This document shows positions 9,156 to 18,398 of a DNA stretch of 64,000 nucleotides, piece by piece. Numbering within the stretch: the stretch's first letter is position 1; every line of letters starts with the position of its first letter. The translations under genes were made by a program, and so were the position numbers. Where the stretch lies: positions 186,001-250,000 of the forward strand of contig CAWFXI010000010.1 of the NCBI GenBank assembly GCA_963819685.1. The letters run 5' to 3'. The stretch comes from CAIUGU01 sp963819685 (lineage in GTDB: Bacteria; Pseudomonadota; Gammaproteobacteria; Steroidobacterales; Steroidobacteraceae). The notes beneath the pieces were generated by a model. That model had not been told where the DNA came from. It was given only the letters and a program-made list of their open reading frames with translations, and made no database searches.

Positions 9156-9932
9156 TCAGTGCGTTCGCCAGGGAGCGTCGAATTCGTACTTGAACCCAAC
9201 GTAGACACGCAGGCTTGGCCCGCCACGGTTTTCTTCGCGCAAGCTCCCTCCGATCGCCGCGTGAACCGTCAGCTTGTCGACGAGCCTGTGCTTGAAGCCA
9301 ATGTTGGCGGCGAGGCGATTTGGGCCACCCGGCGCTTCACGGCTGACGAAATAGACCTCCGACAGCAGCCGGGTTTCCCTGGCGACCTGATACTCCTGGG
9401 CGAATGTCAGGAGCCAGACGTTCTCGGCGCTGGAGACTTCGCCACCGTATTCCGGGTCGGTGACCAACGTGTAGCCGACGTTGCCTGTCGCCGTAAACCA
9501 GTCCCACGTTTTCTGTGCGCGCAGACGCATGTCGTAGTCGAACTCGCCGCTACCGAGTCCGCGTGATTCATCGCCTGTGGGCAGCTTCAGTTCGAATGAG
9601 CCTGCGATACCGGGCAGCCGTCCGCTTTCCCTGAGAAGGACATATTTCGCGCCAGCGACGGAATCGCTCAGGCCATATTCATTGTCCTGACTCAAGCCGG
9701 TGGTCTCGAAAGTCAGCTCCAGCCGGTCGGTCACTCCATAGACCAGCTCGGTGAACGGAAGCAATCTGCTGGGATCACCCGTCTCGCTTTCCTGATACCG
9801 CGCGCCGACATACCACTCGAAGGTCCCCTGGTCCGCAGTGGGCACGTCGCCGGTAACGAGGGGCGGAACGGCGAAGCCAGGGGGACTGAACGCGAGCAGC
9901 GCGAGCACGAGGCAATGGCGTCGAGACTTCAT
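9156..9932 (-). CDS. Outer-membrane beta-barrel protein (MetA/phenol-degradation-like transporter fold)
   Basis: A 258-residue protein with a signal peptide (MKSRRHCLVLALLAFSPPGFA) and alternating beta-strand patterns such as TDRLELTFETTGL, GSFELKLPTGDE and LRVYVGFKYEFDA, ending near a barrel-type aromatic strand. This resembles the Phenol_MetA_deg group of small outer-membrane proteins. ATG 9932 starts four bases after the stop of the preceding secreted protein gene, so the two are probably co-translated. Substrate and function are unknown. Confidence 0.65.
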   Translation of the reverse strand: MKSRRHCLVLALLAFSPPGFAVPPLVTGDVPTADQGTFEWYVGARYQESETGDPSRLLPFTELVYGVTDRLELTFETTGLSQDNEYGLSDSVAGAKYVLLRESGRLPGIAGSFELKLPTGDESRGLGSGEFDYDMRLRAQKTWDWFTATGNVGYTLVTDPEYGGEVSSAENVWLLTFAQEYQVARETRLLSEVYFVSREAPGGPNRLAANIGFKHRLVDKLTVHAAIGGSLREENRGGPSLRVYVGFKYEFDAPWRTH

Positions 9933-9936
9933 GGTG

Positions 9937-10561
9937 TCATCTGGCACCAAAACTGAAGTCATCGAATAACGTCACGCTGTCGGCCTTTGTCCAGACACCC
10001 ACCTTGCCGGCACCGGAGAAGCTGTCGTCGGAAGCCTCGATGACTTGCTTGTCATCGAATGTGACCGTGAACCTGTTGCCGGCAAAGTCCACGCGCAGCG
10101 TGTGCCAGACGCCGGGAGCGACCCTGGTCTCCACATTCCGGAACGCAACCCGGCGCCCCTTGATGGTGTGATAGAGGGTGACGTTGTCTTCGAGTGCATT
10201 TGCGCGGGCAACGTAATAATTGTCAGCGTCCTGCAGGCGCCAGACAACCCCGCCTGCCTGATCGGTCTTGCCACTGACGGCCTTGAACTTCACTTCCACA
10301 AATCCGTCTTTCAGGTTCGTGTCGTCCTTGATTGCAAGCGGGTAGGTCGCTTCGCCGGATTGCCTGAGCACGTTGGGTTTGCTCGGCGCGGAATCGTCCT
10401 TCTCAATCGACCATCTGGGTTCGCCCGTACCTGTCCTGGTCACTGTCCAGTCTGGCGGAGGCTCACTCGGCACGTTCGTCAAAGTTGACTGTCCCGGCGA
10501 ACGCGAGAGTGCTTGTCAGGCTCGTCATGGCGATCAGACTGATGAATGTATTCATCTTCAT
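9937..10561 (-). pseudogene. Secreted protein with DUF1080/laminin-like beta-sandwich, one +1 frameshift
   Basis: The first ATG (10561) opens a clean signal peptide (MKMNTFISLIAM...LAFAG) followed by TVNFDE, but the frame then hits a stop. The body continues in the next frame as VPSEPPPDWTVTRTG, NYYVARANALEDNVTLYH and FDDKQVIEASDDSFSGAGKVGVWTKADS. That body is typical of 3-keto-disaccharide hydrolase (DUF1080) or LamG-like sandwiches that bind sugars. One extra base between 10471 and 10480 (+) restores a 207-residue protein. Without the correction the body would lack a signal peptide. It precedes the outer-membrane protein at 9156-9932 by four bases. Confidence 0.65.
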
Positions 10562-10649
10562 GCTCACTTGATTGCCATCACGATGGACGAAGGCCACGGT
10601 TCCTCTTTGGGGCAATGCGCCTCCGTAACGAATGCCAGATGAAGGCTAA

Positions 10650-11970
10650 TCAGCCCACGATCAATCTGATTGCGACGCCGATCGCCCCGGAAACCAGAAA
10701 TACGGGAATGACACCGCTCCTGAAGCGAAACAATGCAATTGCTGCAGCGAGTGCAATCACTGCGGAGATCCAGCTGAAGCTACCGGCAAATCCCGCTGGC
10801 CAAAGGACGTGGTAAGAGAAGAACAAGGCCAGGTTGACGATGACCCCTACGACAGCCGCCGTGATGCCGGTAAGAACGGCAGTCAACCTAAGGTTGCCGC
10901 GTGTCGCTTCAACGAGCGGTGCACCGAGGAAGATGAACAGGAACGACGGCAGGAATGTAAAAAAGGTTGCACAAACGCTGCCCAGCATCCCCGCACCAAG
11001 AAAGCCAACGAAAGCCACGACGATGATGAGCGGACCCGGCGTTGTCTCTCCGAGCGCCAGGCCATCGATCATCTGCAGCGGAGTCAGCCACGCGTACTGC
11101 TCTACGGCTCCCTGGTAGACATACGGCAACACCGCGTAGGCCCCGCCAAATGTGAGCAACGCTGCCTTCGTAAAGAACCAGCCCATCCGCTGTAGTGTTC
11201 CTTCCGGCCCGTCTACGGCGGCAAACGCCGCCAGCATACCGCCCCATGCAAATATCGCCACCACGATCACGAGACCTGCATGAAGCCCAGCGGAACCCCG
11301 CATGCGCAGGACTGGGCGTATCGTCGTCAATCATTGCGGATCCATAATCCCGTTTTCCTCCCGCAGCATGTCCACCCGTGATTGCAAACCGCGAAGGCGT
11401 TACCCTTCCGCCGACAGCACCCAGAATTCCTGCGCCAAGGACGATCCATGGAAAGCCAAGTCCAAGCGCCAGCATTGCGAGTAGCGCGCCGACGCTGATT
11501 GCCAGCAACATGCCATTTCGAAGGACGCGGCTCCCGATCCGATACGCGGCAAAGGCAACGATTGCGACCACGGCGGGCTTGATTCCGAAGAACAGCGCGG
11601 CGACGACCGGCGTACTCCCGTATTCAACGTACAACCAGGAGAGTGCGGATAGAATCAGGAATGAAGGCAGGATGAAAAGGCCGCCGGCGACAAGTCCTCC
11701 CAACGTGCGATGCATGAGCCAGCCGATGTAGGTGGCCAACTGCTGCGCCTCCGGCCCAGGAAGCAACATGCAATAGTTGAGTGCATGCAAAAAGCGCCGC
11801 TCGGAAATCCAGCGCCGCCGCTCGACCAGCTCCTGATGCATGATCGCGATCTGGCCCGCCGGCCCACCGAAACTGATGAAGCCAAGCTTGAGCCAGAAGC
11901 GGACAGCCTCGCTGAAACCTACCGTCGGCGGAGGACTCGCTTCGGCCTCTGCCACCGGCCGGCTATTCAC
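10650..11970 (-). pseudogene. chrA: Chromate efflux transporter ChrA, one +1 frameshift
   Basis: A chromate transporter of the CHR family, about 439 residues once repaired, made of two homologous halves. The N-terminal half has FWLKLGFISFGGPAGQIAIMH, and the C-terminal half has FFTKAALLTFGGAYAVLPYV with LGETTPGPLIIVV. Members extrude chromate across the inner membrane. The frame shifts between the halves near 11278-11286 (+): after FRWA the sequence resumes as HAGLVIVV when one T is ignored. The break falls exactly in the linker, so two half-proteins would be made; split ChrA pairs exist in nature, but here the second half lacks a convincing ribosome site. The GTG start overlaps the chrB stop (GTGA). 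Confidence 0.85.
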
Positions 11971-12917
11971 TTGTCCTTCCTTTCCGAAAAAGATGCGTAG
12001 AGGCTGTCGAGCACGGGCGAGAGGGCTGCCAGCAGTTCATCATCGTTGCGCTCCATCGCTCGCGCTCCACCTACAATTGCTGCCAGACCCGCCGCTTCCG
12101 GGACCGGCACACCCCCGACATCGAGGTAGTGAACGAGCGCGGCGAGCAGAGTCAGGCCAGAGTCCTGCTCAAGGCCAAAGCTGTGCAGCAACACCTCGAA
12201 GGTCACCTTGGCGCCCACATGGCTGAACTCTGCGCCGTCGAAATCAAAACCAACAGCCTTCTTTGGGCGGCTCTTTACCTGTTTGAGCCATAAAAACCTG
12301 GCCTTGGGATCGATGAAACGCCTGATGAGCCAAGCCGAACAGACCCGATCAATCCAGAGATGCTCGCGGGTGGCCCAAATGCGCCCTCGGTAATCATCGC
12401 GATTGCGCCTGAGAAGTTTGCGGCGGACGGCATGGGGCTCGCCGCTGGAAAACTGTGCGGCGACGGCCTCTCTTGCGTCAGCGATCGCGCCTTCGGCCTG
12501 TTGCCGCGCCGCACCGGGGAAAAAGTCACCGCCGGAAACCAGTGCAAACTCGCGCTGCAGCCGCTCAAGATCGTGAATTGCAGTCACTTCGCTGAGCTTT
12601 GGCAGCTTGCGGCAAAAGGTGGCAAGCCGGCCCAGGAAGTCGCCGTACCCTGAAGACCGATCGAACAACCCCCTGAACAGCGTCTGCTGCGCCGCCGATT
12701 CAGCGTCAAAGGTCAAAACTTGCGCGCTCCCGCGGGCAGCCTGAATTTCCGCGGCCCGCATTGCAAACTCGCTTCGTGCCCGCGTGATGTTGGGCAGGAG
12801 ATAGACACCATCCCTGAGCGACGCCGCACCCGTTGACTTGAGACCACGCCACAACCGCATTCGCAGGGTCTGATTGTGCCCCGGCAGGTTGCTGATCAGG
12901 AGGAGCCAGTCTGGCAT
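11967..12917 (-). CDS. chrB: Chromate resistance protein ChrB
   Basis: A 316-residue protein matching ChrB, the chromate-sensing regulator of chr operons. It begins MPDWLLLISNLPG with the DNA-binding-like N-terminal domain (LRMRLWRGLKSTGAASLRDGVY) and ends with the chromate-resistance domain (WATREHLWIDRVCSAWLIRRFIDP, then DVGGVPVPEAAGL). In Ochrobactrum tritici ChrB represses the chr promoter and responds to chromate (established knowledge). Here the start ATG lies 3 bases beyond a 36-bp palindrome at 12921-12956, the obvious operator candidate. It is co-translated with chrA and divergent from the superoxide dismutase gene. Confidence 0.88.
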   Translation of the reverse strand: MPDWLLLISNLPGHNQTLRMRLWRGLKSTGAASLRDGVYLLPNITRARSEFAMRAAEIQAARGSAQVLTFDAESAAQQTLFRGLFDRSSGYGDFLGRLATFCRKLPKLSEVTAIHDLERLQREFALVSGGDFFPGAARQQAEGAIADAREAVAAQFSSGEPHAVRRKLLRRNRDDYRGRIWATREHLWIDRVCSAWLIRRFIDPKARFLWLKQVKSRPKKAVGFDFDGAEFSHVGAKVTFEVLLHSFGLEQDSGLTLLAALVHYLDVGGVPVPEAAGLAAIVGGARAMERNDDELLAALSPVLDSLYASFSERKDK

Positions 12918-12920
12918 ATC

Positions 12921-12956
12921 TGTAGCGCCTATGACATCGATGTCGTAGACTCTACA
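12921..12956. promoter_or_regulatory. 36-bp near-perfect palindrome, probable ChrB operator
   Basis: Centred between 12938 and 12939, this dyad pairs 15 of 18 positions: the core GACATCGATGTC (12933-12944) is perfect and the outer arms TGTAG / CTACA close it. It fills most of the 86-base gap between chrB (minus strand) and the Tat-exported superoxide dismutase (plus strand). Binding of a dimeric regulator could control both directions. Confidence 0.6.
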
Positions 12957-13003
12957 GAACACTTTCCGCCATCGCCATTCATTTCTTTCGCAGGAGATCC
13001 GAC

Positions 13004-13708
13004 GTGAACGATTCCACCCGGCGTGATTTCATTCAAACCACCGCCGCCCTCTCCGTGCTGGCTGCCACCGGCGTCGGATCGGCAGCCGAAGCTGCGGAGG
13101 AGCGCAAGACACTCTCCGCGTACGAATACAAGCATTCTCCGGCTCCACTGCCCTTCGCGGCCGGCAGCCTGAAGGGCCTATCGGAGAAGCTCATCCAGTC
13201 TCATTGGGAAAACAACTACACCGGAGCGGTCAATGCCCTCAATCTCGTGCGTGGGCGTCTCACGCAAGCAGCAGGCGATACCAACACCCCGCCATACGTC
13301 TACAACGGATTGAAGCGCGAACAGCTGTTCCGCACCGGGTCCGTGGTGTTGCATGAACTCTATTTCACCAACCTCGGCGGAGATGGAAAGGCCGGAGCGG
13401 ACCTGCGTACCCGGATAGCCGGTTCATTCGGCAGCTTCGATGCATGGGAGACTGAATTTCGCAAGATCGCCCAGGGACTGGGCGGGGGTTCAGGCTGGGT
13501 CGTGCTGGGTTTCAATGAACAACTGAAGGTCCTCGAAAACTACTGGATGGCCGATCACGCCACCGGACCCGTAGCAACGAAGCCCGTGCTGGTGCTTGAC
13601 ATGTATGAGCATGCCTACCACATGGATTATGGCGCAGCGGCAGCGAAGTATATCGATGCCTTCATGGCGAACATCAACTGGGAGCCCGTAGCGAAGCGCC
13701 TTGGATGA
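13004..13708 (+). CDS. Tat-exported Fe/Mn-type superoxide dismutase (ChrC-like position)
   Basis: A 234-residue superoxide dismutase with an N-terminal twin-arginine signal (STRRDFIQ, then a moderately hydrophobic stretch to about residue 31), so it should be exported folded to the periplasm. The four metal ligands of the family are visible: His67, His117, Asp199 and His203 (LDMYEHAYHMDY). The GTG start has AGGAG 7 bases upstream. Superoxide dismutases named ChrC accompany chrB and chrA in known chromate-resistance operons, where they relieve oxidative stress from chromate reduction. The divergent placement next to chrB supports the same role here. Confidence 0.88.
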   Translation: MNDSTRRDFIQTTAALSVLAATGVGSAAEAAEERKTLSAYEYKHSPAPLPFAAGSLKGLSEKLIQSHWENNYTGAVNALNLVRGRLTQAAGDTNTPPYVYNGLKREQLFRTGSVVLHELYFTNLGGDGKAGADLRTRIAGSFGSFDAWETEFRKIAQGLGGGSGWVVLGFNEQLKVLENYWMADHATGPVATKPVLVLDMYEHAYHMDYGAAAAKYIDAFMANINWEPVAKRLG

Positions 13709-13753
13709 CCTGACAGTTACGACCCGGCAACACCGCCCCCTTCCGGCCCAGTA

Positions 13754-13864
13754 CTACAGCTTTCCGTCTCTATCGGCGTCGAACTCCGCGCCAGGGCCAT
13801 GCATTCCGTCATGGGCTAGTGCTGAAACCGCCAGCATTCCCAATACTGAAAGCGTGCCAGTCAT
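13754..13864 (-). CDS. Putative 36-residue secreted peptide with EF-hand loop start
   Basis: A short frame with a strong AGGAG site 4 bases before ATG 13864. It encodes a signal peptide (MTGTLSVLGMLAVSALA) followed by HDGMHGPGAEF and then D-A-D-R-D-G-K-L, the start of an EF-hand calcium loop, and it stops with TAG immediately after. It lies downstream of czcA on the same strand. It may be a truncated EF-hand protein of the kind often found near metal-efflux genes, or a genuine micro-protein. Other frames after the stop do not restore an EF-hand. Confidence 0.4.
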   Translation of the reverse strand: MTGTLSVLGMLAVSALAHDGMHGPGAEFDADRDGKL

Positions 13865-13927
13865 CTTGCTCCTATATCCGCCTGAAGAAGACACACGATA
13901 CTTTTCGCTCTGACGACGCTGCCTGCG

Positions 13928-16900
13928 TTACACCTCGCGCGTGACGGTTGATTCCTGCCCCGTAAATCCCCCCACCATGTTCCTGCTCGGTCTTCCATCC
14001 ACCAATGCCTGACTGCCACGTCCTATCAGACGGTATAGCGCCGGCAGCACGAACAGCGTCAGCAACGTAGAAGAGATGACACCGCCGATTACCACCGTGG
14101 CCAGGGGCCGCTGCACCTCACTCCCGATCCCGGTATTGAACGCCATCGGAACAAAACCCAGCGCCGCGACCAGCGCCGTCATGAGCACGGGCCGTAACCG
14201 CGTCGCCGCGCCCAGCCGGATAGCTTCCTCCAACGGCGTGCCCTGCGATTGCAGGTCCCGAATGAAGCTCACCATGACCAGCCCATTGAGCACGGCGACA
14301 CCCGACAACGCGATGAATCCCACCCCTGCCGAAATCGACAGCGGAATATCCCGCAGCCAGAGCGCAGCGATTCCGCCGGTCAACGCGAGCGGCACTCCGG
14401 TAAAGATCAGCAGTGCCATGCGCATGGAGCCGAACGCCATCCAGAGGATTCCGAGGATCAGCGCGAGGCTGATGGGTACGACGATCGACAGTCTCGCGCT
14501 GGCGGATTGCAGCTGCTCGAAGGTTCCGCCGTAGTCCACCCAATAGCCCGGTGCAAGCTCGGCTTCATTGGCGACTCGGGTGCGAAGTTCTGCAATGAAA
14601 CTGCCCAGATCCCGTCCGCGGACATTGGCCGTCACGACCACCCGCCGCTTGCCGTTCTCGCGATTGATCTGATTGGGACCTTGCTCCAGCTTGAGCTCTG
14701 CCACCTCGCCGAGGGACACATAACCGGACGCTGGCAAAGGAACAGGCAATCGGGACAGGGCATCCACATCGCGACGCAGATTCTCAGGCAGCCGGATCAC
14801 CAGGTCATGACGCCGGTCGCCATCAAATACCGTCCCGACAGTCTCCCCGCCATAGGCTGCCGCGACGATATCCTGCAAGGCGAATACATCAAGACCGTAG
14901 CGGGCAAGCGCCTCCCGCTTCGGCAGCACGCTCAGGACGGGCAATCCCGTGACCTGTTCGAGCGCAACGTCCTGGGCACCGGGTACGCCCGCGACGATGG
15001 CATTCAGCCGCGCGCCGATCCCGGCCAGCTGCTCAAGGTCATCGCCGTACACCTTCACGGCAACATCTGCTCGCACGCCGGACAGCAATTCGTTGAACCG
15101 CATCTGGATCGGCTGGGTAAATTCGTAGTTGTTTCCGGGGATGACGCGCACGGCAGCCTCCAGATCGGCGACCACCTGCGTTTTCCGCTTGCGCGGATCC
15201 GGCCATTCGCTGCGGTCCTTCAGGATGATGAAGTTGTCTGCCACGCTCGGGGGCATCGGATCCGTCGCGATGTCGGCGGTACCGAGCTTGGCGACGATGT
15301 GACTGACTTCGGGCAGCACCCGCACCGCGGCTTCGAGCTGTTCCTGCATGCCCACCGCCTGTGTCAGGCTGGTTCCCGGAATGCGCAGTGCGTGCATGGC
15401 AATGTCGCCTTCATCCAGGCTGGGCAGGAACTCCGAACCCATCCTGGTCGCCAGAACCGCCGACAGCACGACGAGCAGCGCCGCTCCAGCCACGATGGCC
15501 ACGCGGCCCTTGAGGGCAACATCCAGGAGTCGCGAATAGAAACCCTCACTGAAGCGGGCAAGTCGATCCTGACGGTGGGCACGAGGGCTGCGAACGAACA
15601 GGGCCACTGCCGCCGGTACTGCGGTCACGGACAGGACCATCGCCGCGCTCAGGGCCATCACGACGGTCTGCGCCATCGGGTGGAACATCTTCCCCTCGAC
15701 CCCGCTGAGCGCAAAGATCGGCAGATAGACCGCGGCGATGATGAAGACGCCGAACAAGGCTGGTCGGATCACTTCGCGTGTCGCGTCAAAGACGACACGC
15801 AAGCGCTCTTCGAGCGGCAGTGTGCCGGCTTCATCCGCTGCCATTGCCCAGTCGTCGCAGACAGTTTTCGACGATGATGACCGCTCCATCGACGATCAAT
15901 CCGAAGTCCAGCGCACCCAGACTCATGAGGTTGGCAGAAATACCGCTCTCTACCATGCCGGTGATGGTCATCAGCATCGTCACGGGAATGACCAGTGCCG
16001 TCAGCAACGCGGCTCGCAGATTGCCGAGGAGCAGAAACAGCACGACGATGACGAGAAGCGCGCCTTCGACCAGGTTTCGTTGGACCGTGGCGAGCGTCTT
16101 CTCCACCAGCGTGGTCCGGTCGTAGCTCGCCGTGGCCTGGATTCCAGGCGGCAAAGTGGCATTGATCTCTTGCAGCTTTCTGGCCACTGCTTGCGCCACT
16201 TCGCGGCTGTTCTCATTCGACTCGCATCAGAACCGTTCCGAGGACCACCTCGTGTCCGTTCTGGGTTGCTGCGCCGATACGGAGCTCTGCGCCGGTCGTT
16301 ACGACGGCGACATCACCCACGTGCACGGGCGCACCCTGGACGGTCTTGATGACGATGCGCCGCAGGTCAGCGAGAGCCGCTTCCCCTTGTCCCACCTGAC
16401 CGGGCAACCGCAACAACATCTGCTGGCCTGAGCGCTCGATATACCCCGCTCCACGATTCGAGTTGTTCCGTTCCAGGGCGGCAGCGAGTTCCGGCAGCGT
16501 GACGGTATACGCGAGCAGATTCTCGAGTGATGGCTGAACCAGAAACTGCTTCTGATACCCACCGACCGTATTCACGTCCGCGACACCGCGCACGCGCAAC
16601 AATTGCGGCCGTACGATCCAGTCCTGCGCGAGGCGCAGATCGGTGGCCGTCAGCGGCTGACCATCCTCGTTCACTCGCGCCCGGCACCGCATCCACGGTG
16701 TACATGAAGATCTCGCCAAGACCGGTAGCGGCCGGCCCGATCTGCGGTTCAATGCCGGGCGGAAGCAACCCGCGCGCCGCCTGCAGGCGCTCGGCGACCT
16801 GCTGTCGGGCAAAGTACAGGTCAGTGCCGTCTGCAAACACGATGGTCACTTGCGACAACCCATAACGGGACAGCGATCGGGTGTAGTCCAGTCCCGCGAG

Positions 16901-17126
16901 GCCAGCCATCGCCGTCTCGAGAGGCAGGGTGATGCGCTGTTCCGCTTCCAGAGGCGTAAAGCCTGCCGCTTCGGTATTGATCTGCACCTGGACATTCGTG
17001 ATGTCCGGCACCGCATCAATATACAAATGCTGAAAACTCCAGACGCCGAGCAGAACGGCGGCGAGGACGGCCCCCATCACTGCGAACGCGGAACCTGAGA
17101 CTGACGCTGATGATTGTATCGAGCAT
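13928..17126 (-). pseudogene. czcA: Heavy-metal efflux RND pump CzcA, four +1 frameshifts
   Basis: The inner-membrane proton/cation antiporter of a CzcCBA system. Repair of four single extra bases gives 1064 residues, the normal length. It starts MLDTIISVSLRFRVR, has family motifs IDAVPDITNVQVQI and ALDFGLIVDGAVIIVENCLRR (TM4 region with the D-F-G and D-G-A acidic residues used for proton transfer), and ends with the second TM block IPLSISAGVGFIALSGVAVLNG. The breaks fall near 17088, 16675, 16220 and 15845. The start ATG 17126 has GAGGG upstream and overlaps the 3' end of czcB. Specificity (Co/Zn/Cd or other) cannot be read from the sequence alone. Confidence 0.85.
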
Positions 17127-17137
17127 GGCAGCGGCCC

Positions 17138-18398
17138 TCAGTGATCGTGACTGGCGCCGGACTTCTCGATGTCCGCTTTGATCAGGTAACTGTTTTCGGC
17201 CACGTACTCGGGCGCCAGGCTTGAGCCCGCCGAGCACTTCGACCGAGGTTTCGTCCTGCCGCCCGAGTTCCAGCATGCGCACCTCGTAGGTCTCACCCAC
17301 CTGCTCAAAGACAACGGTGAAATCACGAAAGCGCTGCAGGCCATCGCGTTTCACCGCCAACGGCACCGCCATTTCCGCAATGCGCACTCGGCCCGCGACA
17401 AACAACCCGGGGCTCCAGCGGCCGTCCGCGTTATCCAGCAACACGCGCGCCGTGTAGATACCGCTGACGACGCCGGATTGAGTGCCCTCGGAAGGCGCTA
17501 TCCGCACGATCGCACCCTCGCCTTCAATGGCTCCGTCCGCTGCAGACACGTGCACTCGCTGCCCGACCTTCAGCCGCGAGAGGTCCCGTGGAAAAAATGC
17601 CAGCTCTGCCCAGAGCTGCCGATAGTTGACGATAACGAACAGCGGTTGGGAGCCGGCAGTTTCACCGGGGTTGGCATGGCGTTCCACGATGACGCCGTCG
17701 ATCGGCGCAGTGACTGCATAGGTCAGCAGGCTTTCGTTGCTTTCGACGGTGGCGAGGCGATCGCCCGTGCGCACGGCATCACCCACGGAACGGGTCACCT
17801 CGCGAATCGGGCCTGGAAACCGCGCGGAGACCGCGCGGATTCGTTCCGCATTGGGTACCAGTCGACCATTCAGCACCACAGTATCGGCAATGGTGGCAGG
17901 CCCCGCGGTCTCGGTGCGGATGCCGGCTGCGGTGGCCGTGGTGACAGGAATGGTGGTTCGACCTTCAAAGCTGTCGTAAGTCCATTCGTGCGAAGTTCCT
18001 CCCTCCTGGGCGAGGACCGACACGCTGAAGGAATGGGGTTCGTGCACCACTCCGTCGCCGCGCAGAAAATCGCCTACGGGGGTGAAGCTGAATCGGTTCA
18101 CCTCGCCGTCCAGGCGCGACAGTGCTACCGATACGGTCGCCGCATTGGGCGGCAGCGGTTGCCCGTCGCGGAACAAATACACATGAAATTCCGGAGGTAC
18201 CCCGTCCTCGAAGATCTGCAGCTCCAGCGAAAAATCCCCTGCCCTCAAGAGGCGCCCTCGGTGCGGACCGCGCTCGAAGGCCTCGGCGGGCGCTGCATGC
18301 TCTGCGGCGGCGCCAGGCTGGTTGGGTTCGCAACCCGACATCAGCACTTGCAGGGCAACCACGGTAATCGTCAGCGTGGCACGAAGGAAGATGATCAT
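17138..18398 (-). pseudogene. czcB: RND efflux periplasmic adaptor CzcB, one +1 frameshift
   Basis: The membrane-fusion subunit of the CzcCBA pump, about 419 residues. It is a lipoprotein (lipobox L-M-S-G-C near residue 20) with an extra N-terminal sandwich domain (GPHRGRLLRAGDFSLELQIFE), then the hairpin/lipoyl core (VVLNGRLVPNAERIRAVSARF, then VTAPIDGVIVERHANPGE). The frame breaks after LGGLKPGA at a CCC near 17210 (+) and resumes as EYVAENSYLIKADIEKSGASHDH, with a His-containing tail normal for CzcB. The ATG overlaps the czcC stop (ATGA). Confidence 0.85.

Noticed and set aside
11278..11340. Naturally split two-gene ChrA
   Set aside because: Split ChrA genes exist, but the second half here lacks a ribosome site and a one-base change restores the linker, so a frameshifted single gene is simpler.
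13701..13913. 70-codon plus-strand frame after the superoxide dismutase
   Set aside because: No ribosome site and poor composition; the minus strand here has a better-supported secreted micro-protein.
14249..15877. 542-codon open frame antisense to czcA
   Set aside because: CzcA blocks are clear on the minus strand once single bases are removed, so this frame is a shadow.
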